From: Selaginella moellendorffii
Lineage: Eukaryota; Streptophyta; Lycopodiopsida; Selaginellales; Selaginellaceae
Direction of reading: 5' to 3'
DNA: 37,481 bases
Assembly: GCF_000143415.4 (NCBI RefSeq)
Contig: NW_003314298.1
Coordinates: 564,505 to 601,985 of the forward strand
Made by a program: the position numbers and the translations under genes. The notes beneath the pieces were generated by a model. The model was given only the letters and a program-made list of their open reading frames with translations, was not told where the DNA came from and ran no database searches. This document shows, piece after piece, positions 1-8,170 of the stretch; position 1 is the stretch's first letter; every line of letters starts with the position of its first letter.

Positions 1-164
1 ATGAAAGTTACTACTATCTCTGCCTATTCTATGTGAAAAGATCGAGTTCCTTAAGTCGATTAATAAGTTTTACAATCCATATTCAAGTCCACGATGAAGA
101 TCACAACTGCGCCATGCTCCCTCCAATCGAAGCTGGGACCCGGTTTACAACCCGCTAGTACCTT

Positions 165-467
165 TTACGGAATCCCATGAACCCTAAGAGTTCTTCTGGG
201 GTGAGGTCCTGATTCCATGAATGGCAGTGGGATCCTGGTGCTGGAGTCTCTTGGCGCGTGCCAGATTCGCTTCAAACACCTTGAGCCGGTGCACGTACTC
301 CTCGCGTTGCCAAACTTGTGCATGAAGTGTTTGAGGTGGCCTTCCACATCCTCCACTTCTACGTCGTCTATAACCTGTCGAATTCCACCGAGATCCAATC
401 TACTTGTTGACGAGCAATAAATCACGCTCGCTAGCAAGACCAAGATGATCACCAGAGCCTTTGCCAT
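165..467 (-). CDS. putative small secreted peptide precursor (100 aa)
   Basis: A single-exon reading frame starts at ATG 465-467 and ends at TAA 165-167. The first 22 or so residues (MAKALVIILVLLASVIYCSS) form a clear signal peptide: one lysine, then a hydrophobic core, then small residues. An acidic variable stretch (DDVEVEDVEG) follows, then a basic C-terminal third with two cysteines (STCTGSRC). Near the C-terminus is SGPHPRR. The pattern SGP-x-P recalls the core of plant CLE, PIP and IDA signalling peptides, but here about eight residues follow it and the match is too short to assign a family. A TATA-like sequence lies about 145 bases upstream. An in-frame ATG at 510-512 would add 15 residues and spoil the signal peptide, so I prefer 467. 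The gene is inferred and the receptor or function is unknown. Confidence 0.5.
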   Translation of the reverse strand: MAKALVIILVLLASVIYCSSTSRLDLGGIRQVIDDVEVEDVEGHLKHFMHKFGNARSTCTGSRCLKRIWHAPRDSSTRIPLPFMESGPHPRRTLRVHGIP

Positions 468-611
468 CTTTCTACTTAGGGCTAGAAATCCCAAAGTTAA
501 TTCCCAGCACAAAGGGTTACGAGAGAGCTTGAGTATCTTTCTTAAAAGTTTGTATTGTTTTACAATCTTGACATTGACTTTTTGTTATGATATATCATAC
601 GATAGATGGTA

Positions 612-618
612 TTATATA
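612..618 (-). promoter_or_regulatory. TATA-box-like element for the small peptide gene
   Basis: On the minus strand this reads TATATAA inside TCTATATAATACC, about 145 bases upstream of the peptide ATG at 467. Position and sequence fit a core promoter TATA box with a 5' leader of about 110 bases. The surrounding DNA is AT-rich, so chance occurrence is possible. Confidence 0.35.
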
Positions 619-2127
619 GAACCCACTTCAAATAAAAGAGAGATCCCTTTTTACCGTAAATTTAAAATAATTTTTCTTTCTATAAAATTATTGACAACAC
701 AAAAAGAAAAGGAATCTAGCCGGAATCTCTAGAGACATGGTAAAGACTCATCTCCATGGAGGACGCTCGTTCTATATGCGAGATGGGCACTAGCTCTTAT
801 AACATGACCGGCAGCAAAGCTCGAGGAGAAGGCTATCCAGCTTGAGAATTTCTCAAGCTTCTCCTCGACTAGAGTTGAGGAAGGCGCGGTGGCCATCGGT
901 TGTGGATGGAAGCTCAACGTTCTCGACTTGAGGAGCTGGAGCTTACGCATGGTTTCACGACTGGAGCTTGTTGACAGGCAACACGATGGACTTCATCCCT
1001 CTCCATACACTCGTCCGGAAGTTAAACGTCGCGTTATGCTCGAGGAATTCATTTGCTCTGTAAAAAACAGGAAGACATTGATCCTATCTTACCAAAAACA
1101 AACAAAACGAGAAACTCAAGGGACTTACCAGCGTACGATCAAAGTCCTGAGCACCTGGCGGCCGTGTACGTAACGACGATGAATACGGGAAAGGAAGATC
1201 TCATCGCAGGCATCGTAGTTCTGTTACCTTTCCCTTGGCCATAAAAGCTTCCACCGTATCACAATTAATACTGGCGGATCATCCTCAATGCATGATGCTG
1301 CCACCACCTGTCGGTTCCTTTTCAAGACTTTGAAGCCTTGGATTGTAATTTGGAGCCTTGGACCGCACCACCAGGTATCACCTAATCACCAACACGAGCG
1401 TCCAATTAATCGAAAAGCCAGTGCTCTAAAGAGTTATAACTTATGCTCACCAAAAGTCCACCTTTCCGAGTTTGAATTGAACCACGAAACGCTTTATCGC
1501 TTTGCTCGAGTCGAGCGATGGCTGCTGCTGCTGCTGGCTGGTGACGGTGGTGCTGGCAGACGACGAGTAATTGTTGATAAATTCCTGGCGAGCGACACCT
1601 TCCTTTTCCTTCCTCCTGTCCTGGGAACCAAGCAACCATATCTCATTCTCTCTCCCGATTCCTGTTCTTCCTGTTCTGCCCGTCTCTTCGTCTGATTACC
1701 ATCGCTATCGTGTCACTGTAATGGCGGTCTCGGTTGATCTTCTTTCCCTCCAAAACGAAAAACCAGGCCCCTCTCAATCAATCTGTTGCCAGTCCTATGT
1801 TCGTGCTGAGACATCGCATTCAGTCGCTTCAGCCATGTCTCCGTTCCCCCCAACTCTCCATTTTTTAATTCACTGAGAGTCACTGATTCACTGCCCTGTC
1901 GAAGTAAATTTCCTACCCGACCTCTGCTCAGGCTGGCTGATGTATACCCCGGCCACCATAACACAACCCAACCGCTACAAATCATTGGTCGGCTTGTCGA
2001 AGCAGTGTCCTCTTCTAGCTGCTTGCAAACTCCAGCTCCGTTTCTACGGGGTGTAGAAGGAGCGTCCTAAGCTAAAACTACTTCGCTGGAACGAAAGCAA
2101 AATGAAAGGAAAAAAGCAACTTGAAAG
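619..2127. other. intergenic stretch, no gene recognised
   Basis: Several short open frames exist on both strands, but none has family resemblance, a consistent codon pattern or splice sites joining it to another. The only structure I see is an inverted repeat at 821-868 (listed separately). The right end, from about 1980, is the 3' flank of the NPH3-like gene. Confidence 0.6.
821..868. repeat. short inverted repeat with a nested palindrome
   Basis: TCGAGGAGAAG at 821-831 is exactly inverted as CTTCTCCTCGA at 858-868. Between them, 841-857 (CTTGAGAATTTCTCAAG) is itself a 17-base palindrome directly abutting the right arm. The DNA or RNA could form either one long or one short hairpin. It is too short for a typical plant miRNA precursor and has no known role. 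Confidence 0.6.
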
Positions 2128-4510
2128 TTACCTCCAACGTCTTGATTTGAAAATGTCCGGAGTTGATGGCCCGTCATCTCTCGAACTGTAGTGAAAGAAA
2201 CGGGGACTGGCAAGCGTCGAGCCCAACCTTTTCAGCCCACAGCCCCACGAAGACGACGACGCGGAGCTGCGCTTGCTTGGCTTGAGCAGTTTCTGCAGGT
2301 CCTGCTTGATGTGGTTGTAGCCAGTCCGGAGCTCTAAGAATTGCTCCTTGATCTTTTCGATGTCTTTCTTCAGGGACCTGATGTCTTGGGACGCTGTTTC
2401 CCACGTAGCTTCTGAGTAGGGGGGAGTGACTTGCGTACCACCACCACCGAAAGAGCCATACCCGTATATGTTCTTTAGCTTGAGGTGTTCACTGAAGAGT
2501 ACCTGAACCACTGTCCTGAGAGGAAGACGTTCGTTCTGGGAGGCATGCAAGCGAGCCTCGGAAGATAGCCTTTGACAGTCCATAATCCTGCATAGCCTCT
2601 TGCGATCCTGTTCCGTCGCTGTCGGATGTGCCTGTAGATTATAAAAAGATAAAGGGAAAGCAATAAGATTGTATCTTCTAGCAAAATGCCAAACCGAGCA
2701 GCTTTTACGAACCTTGAGGTACATGTCGATAGCTCTATACAGTCCATCGTGACAGGCTCGTGAGTAAACTGGTAAAGCGTCGGCGAGAGCTTGGAACTTG
2801 GTCAGTGGCAGCTGAGGATCGTGTGCAACTTCCGCTAGGTAGCTGTCCAGCAGCTTGGCAACCTTCATCTTGCTCCCGGACGAATGCTCGTTGAGAACCG
2901 AGATGGAGGAGCTCTTGTTGTCGAAACTTAACTTTGCCTTGTCTATGCTCGACGGAGTTTCGGCATCGGGGCTCCGATCCGGACTGGTTTCCTCCTCGTG
3001 TGCAAGAAAGTATTCCACTAGCCTTTGAACGAGGCCGACATCATACCGTGTGTCGGAAACATGGGGAGCGGAAGGAATGAGCAAGTCACCCAGTGTCGCT
3101 TGCTCGAGCTGTATGGCGATCCTCTTCTCCAGCTCAACTTTGCAAGGACCACTCGCGTTTAGCATGCTAGCTATACGGAGCATCTGGAGTAAAAAACCGC
3201 AGCTGACCGAGTTCTTCTGTCCGGGAAGTAGGCCGACCATACTCTCCACTACCAGCTTACTCCTGGCTTGCAGCCAGGTGAAATCCTCCTTGGTCACTAT
3301 GGCTGGAGAACTTGTAGCAACCGCACGGCCTGTTTTGCTGGACTCGTGGCATGTGTTGGATAGAGTCGGGATCCACTTGAGAGCGTAGCACATTATCACA
3401 GCTCCGACAAGCTCCGACTTCATTCCTTTGGCCTTGATCGCCGTGAGAACTTTAGTGAAGTGGTCGATGCACAGCATAGAGACGTCCTCGAACCACCAGT
3501 CCTGTGGAACCTGCTTCAGTGCCAAATTGCGCCCGTCTTTCGCAATATAGCTCGAAGGACAGACGACGTTTTTCTTGCCGCCAGTGATCGTCGGCCAATT
3601 GTTCAGCCCCTTTGGATCGGTGCATGCCTTCCAGGCAATCGACTCGCTGCACCGTCTCACAATCTGCAAGTCCTCTGCCCATGGATGGAGTTTCTCGCAA
3701 CTCAGCAGCACCGTGAGCGTGTCTTTCCACGAAGCAAGAACTACCAGTGCCAGAAACGCCTCAGTCTTCGCAATGAGATTGCCTTCTTCGAGCTCTTCTA
3801 CCATCTCGAGATACTCCGCCGCACAACGCAATGCTGCAACGTTGGAAGCGTTAAGGTCGATTGGCATGCCATAGCAGAATCTGGCTGCCAATTCAAATGC
3901 TTCGGGGCCGCCGGGGACTCCTACGAGTTTAATCTCGTCAGTCTCGGTATCACGAGACTCAAACACGAGCCGGTTGAGTCTACCACTCCTTGAAAGTAGA
4001 GGAAACTGCAAACGAGAGAGCAGAAAGTATTTAGTATCAATAGCAGCAACTCTTAAATTCTCGCCGGTGGGAGATTCAAAAGGCGAGTAGGAAAAAGGAA
4101 CGTTACTGGCGTATCAACGAAACGAACCTTGTGAAGATGAAACTTGAGATCATCGACCTCCACAACCAAGTCGCTCTGAAGCTCTGTCGCCACGAACCTG
4201 AAGCGACATTTGTGAGCTCGAGGGGACCACGAAGGAGAAGAGCTCACTCGCTCGGAAAGGAATGAGAGAGGAAGAACAAAAGAAATTACCAAGCTTGGCC
4301 TTTCCTCTGGAAGCTGTTGTGACCAGCAGGAACCGCAGCTTCTTCATCCAGTTTCAGAGGGCTCATGCTGAGATACTTGTTGCTCTTCTCATCAGTGACA
4401 TTTTCAGCATTGCTCGGCACCCTGTTGCACGCTCGGCCGCTGATCCGAGCATTGTACACTCCTATCCTCTGCTGTTGCTGTTGTTTTGGAACATTTTCCC
4501 TTCTCTTCAT
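2128..4510 (-). CDS. NPH3: NPH3-like BTB/POZ protein, phototropin signalling (695 aa)
   Basis: Four exons: 4290-4510, 4128-4197, 2713-4005 and 2128-2631. All junctions are GT..AG and in phase. Residues about 70-175 form a BTB domain opening with the family signature QAWFVATELQSDL and FHLHKFPLLSRSGRLNRL. The NPH3 domain follows, with CEKLHPWAEDLQIVRRCSES, DWWFEDVSML, LPLTKFQALADALP and the CDGLYRAID-type and RLCRIMDCQ motifs. A predicted coiled coil (SLKKDIEKIKEQFLELRTGY) lies near the end. The arrangement and C-terminal KSRRWR match the true NPH3 branch rather than the shorter paralogues. Family members are substrate adaptors of CUL3 ubiquitin ligases at the plasma membrane, acting with phototropins in blue-light phototropism. 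The start at 4508-4510 is the first ATG after an in-frame stop. The last intron (2632-2712) has no stop and a length divisible by three. The C-terminus lacks the usual terminal RNSIS. Confidence 0.95.
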
Positions 4511-5129
4511 GCTTTTTTGAGATCCAACGGAACCAGCCCAGCGCAACAGCACAAAATGGTCTCCCTCTTTCTGCTCAGCACGCTACAAGCCTTAAACTTC
4601 GGAGCAAGGCGCCTATCCATGTGAGCTGTGACGTGCCACTACACGTGTGATGCCCTGCTGGCAATGGTACGACCACCACCACCTAAAAGCACCTATGAAA
4701 CCGAACCCACCGCCGCTTTGTGGTGAAAGATGTCTTGACAAAAAACGTTGTGCCGTTTGAAGGCGTTCACGAAAGCTGGAAAATGAGTTCCACCTACGGC
4801 AAAAGATGAAGAGGTAATCCGATTGTCTTGACTTCCAAAAAAGAATTGTCTTTAACTCGTACCTCGGTTAACTTTGGATCTTGAATTCCTGGAGCGAAGA
4901 CCTGAAAGCGTCCGCAAGCTTAGGAATAAAACAAAGCAAAGATCCCAAATAACCTGCTTTGTAAACATCTGTTGACTCTTTACAGAACGCATTAGACCCA
5001 ATGCTTGTCCAGAAAGTTATTCTTAAGATCGTTGTTTGACATGGCAACAAAAATGCGGCCTTTAGTAGCTGTGAATTACCAAAAAACGAGCATACCTGGG
5101 ACTAGAGCAACTACAAAAATTATTAAGGA
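4511..5129. promoter_or_regulatory. NPH3-like upstream region with a G-box
   Basis: About 600 bases lie between the NPH3-like start and the 3' end of the OTU gene. A perfect G-box CACGTG sits at 4642-4647, some 130 bases upstream of the ATG. G-boxes are bound by bZIP and bHLH (PIF-type) factors in plants, which would suit a light-signalling gene. This is inferred from sequence only. No gene is recognised in this interval. Confidence 0.4.
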
Positions 5130-6225
5130 TCATATTAGAAGATCGTAATGGTTGCTACCACTGAAGAGTAACCTCACTGGCTTTCTACCCTTACGCTCTT
5201 TGGTCGATTTGCTGAACTCGCTTCCATATTCCGCGATTGGAATGTAGCCTGTGCCCCAGCGAGCTCCCTGCTTGAGCTGAAAGAAAAGAAACATTACTCC
5301 AGTTGTTTGCAACCATATTTGCTACCTCGGATTCGGGAATGTATACTGTAATTGGTTGTCCAAGCATCCGTGACAAAACCTGAAGCCAGCCTTGCCATGA
5401 GCTTGCCTGACCAAACACAAGCTTAGCAACTTTACCAGAAGTTCCGAGTCGCCTCCCCAAAAATCTTGTCTCACTATTCTCTGGCAGTATCTGGCAGTTC
5501 CAGTTGGAGCAAGGATGTTGTTTGCTTTCGATCAATACCTTTTAAGAGATTCGTCCACCGTCACTGAGATAAGAGCGTCTTCATGCTGTCGACGTTCTTG
5601 CTCACTTGTACAGAGTGCCTCTCGCACAGCCATTTTCAGTTGATCTGCGAGAAACGAGCTTTTGAAGGAGAGAAGAAAATTACAAAGTGCTCTTACCAGC
5701 CTCTTCCTTCTCCTCTTTACCGCTCATTCGGACTCCCTTGTTTGCAGCGAGACCTTGCGCCTACTCAAACAAAGAGAACAAATAAAAGAGAAAAAGAGAG
5801 GTAGTGATAGACACATACAAAGAAATAAAACGAGAAAGAAATCACTTACCAAAGCTCTAAACATGCATCGTCCATCGCCAGCAATTCGAAACACCGTATA
5901 ATGCTCGACCTTCTTCGCGGCCGGAGGAGCCTGCCTGTGGAATAAGTGAGTGATTTACTGGAAATCGATCCAATGCGGCCGAAATATTCACCTCGTTGCT
6001 GAATCCGACCCGATCCTAGCAAAAAACAGCGATCTAGGCTTGAAAAGAGGGCGCTGGATCGCCACGGAGGGGAATGGAGGGCTCAATTGCACTCCGCTTC
6101 CACTTTCAACGATCTCAAACCAGGCGCCGGGCTCCAGCGCTTTCCCTGAATCCGATCGATTGGATCGATCGAAGCGAAAGCGAGACGAAAGAATGCATAC
6201 CTGACGAAGCTCTCTCCTCCGCCAT
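5130..6225 (-). CDS. OTU-family deubiquitinating cysteine protease (229 aa)
   Basis: Eight exons: 6201-6225, 5992-6145, 5850-5934, 5697-5760, 5539-5644, 5436-5490, 5326-5379 and 5130-5276. All are GT..AG and sum to an exact reading frame. The catalytic triad of the OTU clan is visible: Asp80 and Cys83 in FRIAGDGRCMFRAL, and His224 in SGSNHYDLLI at the C-terminus. The intervening family hallmarks are QLKMAVREALC, DFWGGDSELL, QPITVYIPESE and IAEYGSEF. OTU proteases cleave ubiquitin chains. The length fits small plant OTU proteins (about 230 aa). The first exon codes for only eight residues. A telomeric-type box TAGGGTTT immediately precedes the ATG. Linkage specificity cannot be told from sequence. 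A decayed copy of exons 3-5 lies at 7.8-8.1 kb. Confidence 0.93.
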
Positions 6226-6233
6226 AAACCCTA
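6226..6233 (-). promoter_or_regulatory. telo-box at the OTU start
   Basis: AAACCCTA on the plus strand (TAGGGTTT on the coding strand) directly abuts the OTU start codon. A second AGGGTT lies at about 6253. Telo-boxes are common near plant housekeeping gene starts and usually act with other elements. The 240-base interval to the plus-strand frame at 6467 would be a divergent promoter. Confidence 0.45.
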
Positions 6234-6466
6234 GCTAAATTTTCCCCTTCTGTTAGGGTTCTTCGTTTTAAGGCCGGGATAGGGGTTTTTAGTGTTTAGC
6301 GCTCGAGCACGGGAAGCTGCTGCTCAAGGAGAGGTGGTGGAAGAAGAATCTCAAGCACAGAATGCTCAGCAGTGAAGTGTGCTCCTTGCGATGCAAGGCG
6401 CACAGTTTTCCAGCATCAGCAAGTCTTTTCCAGAGATCACGCTCGAGATGACAGCCTGTGGGTTTG

Positions 6467-7620
6467 ATGGAGAAAATCACCAACGAAGTCCTTTCGTCGC
6501 TCTTCGAGGCTCAAGCTTGCTTCAAAACACGAGTCGATCTAGACGACCATCTCTCAAATCTACACCGAGTGATTCCAACTCAAGCGTGTTGATCAGTGAC
6601 ATCTTATGGGAAGTGCTGGGATCCTCTAACCGAGAAGTTCGTGTATGCGTCAATCCCTGGAGACGATTCATACACAAGAACAGAGAAAAGGCTTAAGAAC
6701 CCGGGTAAAATCTCCCAACTTTGTGTGCTTTCCATTGTCAAGGAGCGGAAGCTCTGAGCTTTCTAATGCTTTGTCATGTTTCAGAGGTGGAGAACGGATT
6801 TCATACCGTACGCACTGAGAGCTGGGTTCCAAGAGCTCTTGTTGAGGCAACGCAAGATGGAAGTAAGTGTTCGTTAGTGTCTTCATGGTTTGAGGATGAC
6901 AAGTCTTCTGAAAAACAGGACGAGATCCGAAGATATCTTCCAGGCAGCGTTGAGTGCGGCAAGGCTGTTGCTCAAGGACTCACGCCCTGTGGATCGGATA
7001 TATCCATTCGTTTGGGCGGAATCGAAATATAAGTACTCGATCCTGGACGTTTTTGGTTTCGTACTCGTCGAGTGGACGAGCTTCCATACAGAAGGTACAG
7101 TTTTTCGTTTCAATAGAACGATGCATTGATTGTGCATTCACTAGATACCTTGACACAGTTGTTGCAATGCGTTCACAGTCATTGGAAGAGATTTCGACCG
7201 GAAGAATGAGCAGTTCCATATAAAGTTTCGTAATGGTATGTTGCCCAAGGAAGGGGAGTTCCCTGTAGGCGTGCTGCACGTAAACAATAAGGTAGGCTCT
7301 CGCTTTTCATATCTTTACGTTTTCTACAGCTTGGATCCTTGTAGATCTTTCAGAGGCTGCTGAATTCGTTCAGGGCATGTTGCGAATATCGATAGGCAAC
7401 CATGTCCTAACGTGGAAAGAAGAAGACCTCCAGGTATTTTCTCAATGTGTGTTTGGAGCTTTCTCTACATGTTTGGAGCTTTCTAATGTGTTCTTCAGGA
7501 GGCTACGAGGTTGCGAAAGCTGTCCATCGCTGCCTGCAAGACACGGGTGTTCCAGCCTGCACGAGTGGAAGCTGAGAGATCGGAACATCGTCTGGATCTT
7601 ACGAGCAATTGAAACAAACA
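6467..7620 (+). pseudogene. disrupted multi-exon gene, family not recognised
   Basis: Successive stretches read as good protein but cannot be joined in one frame. From ATG 6467 the frame runs MEKITNEVLSSLFEAQ.. for 41 codons, meets TGA at 6590-6592, then continues in the same frame as CWDPLTEKFVYASIPGDDSY to a GT site near 6704. Further blocks are RWRTDFIPYALRAGFQELL (from about 6782), DIFQAALSAARLLL..WAESKYKYSILDVFGF (about 6928-7091), FDRKNEQFHIKFRNGMLPKEG (about 7193-7300), AAEFVQGMLRISIGNHVLTW (about 7355-7435) and EATRLRKLSIAACKTRVFQP (from about 7500), ending in TGA near 7614. Most boundaries have plausible GT..AG sites, but phases clash at about 6920 and 7195. I infer a decayed gene. 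An unusual splice pattern could rescue part of it. I do not recognise the family. Confidence 0.45.
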
Positions 7621-7824
7621 GGTTGAAACAAACAGGTCCAGAGGAAGACTGGGAAAACGAAAGCAGTGGTAATTCCTTTGTTTGTATGCTAACATACACT
7701 GACTGTTGGTCCAGTGCAGCTCATAAGGTGATTGCTGAGGTTCTCTGAGCAAACAAAAGTTTAGAAAGCTTACCGCAAGTTCTTGTCTCTGGCAGTGTAA
7801 GACTGTCGTCTGTTTTCATCAAAC

Positions 7825-8105
7825 TTAGAAGTACCATTCGTCCAGCTTAACCGAGATAAGAGCGCCTACAAGCTGTCTACGTTTTTTCTCGCTTGTGCAA
7901 AGTGCCTCTCTTACAGCCATTTTCAATTGATCTGCGAAGACAAGCTTGGGAAGTGAAAAGAAAATTGCGAGTCGCTCCTCTCTAGATGGTTTGCAGCGAG
8001 TCCTTGTGCCTACAAGAAGCGCAGTGATAGCCACACACGCACAAAAAAGAGAGAAAGAAGCTTTAGGATAGAATCACCACATAAGCTCCATTGCGCATAG
8101 ACACC
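7825..8105 (-). pseudogene. truncated copy of the OTU protease gene
   Basis: This stretch is a degenerate duplicate of the OTU gene at 5.1-6.2 kb. Around 7840-7940 the minus strand encodes DQLKMAVREALCTSEKKRRQ..ALISVKLDE, matching exon 5 of the intact gene (DQLKMAVREALCTSEQERRQ..ALISVTVDE), with the intron border TCTGCGAAG degraded relative to TCTCGCAG. Upstream, 7985-8012 matches exon 4 (GTAGGCACAAGGACTCGCTGC against GTAGGCGCAAGGTCTCGCTGC), but the lysine-rich end of the exon is deleted. A weaker match to exon 3 spans about 8070-8105, where the catalytic GDGRC segment is destroyed. Exons 6-8, carrying the catalytic histidine, are absent. It cannot make an active enzyme. Confidence 0.83.
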
Positions 8106-8170
8106 GGGAATATACCAATTTCACTTGGCGGGACCACGTTAGAACCCTACTTTTGAGATTGAGTGAATGG

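Noticed and set aside
2475-2747. A 90-codon minus-strand frame overlapping the third NPH3 intron
   Set aside because: It is out of frame with the NPH3 exons and shows no family motifs; the spliced NPH3 frame explains the DNA.
3460-3993. A 177-codon plus-strand frame opposite the NPH3-like gene
   Set aside because: It is the antisense shadow of a long conserved exon; its translation has no domain signal.
4150-4347. NPH3 start at the internal ATG 4347
   Set aside because: Its frame reaches the splice donor in the wrong phase; only the frame ending FQRKGQAW joins exon 2 correctly.
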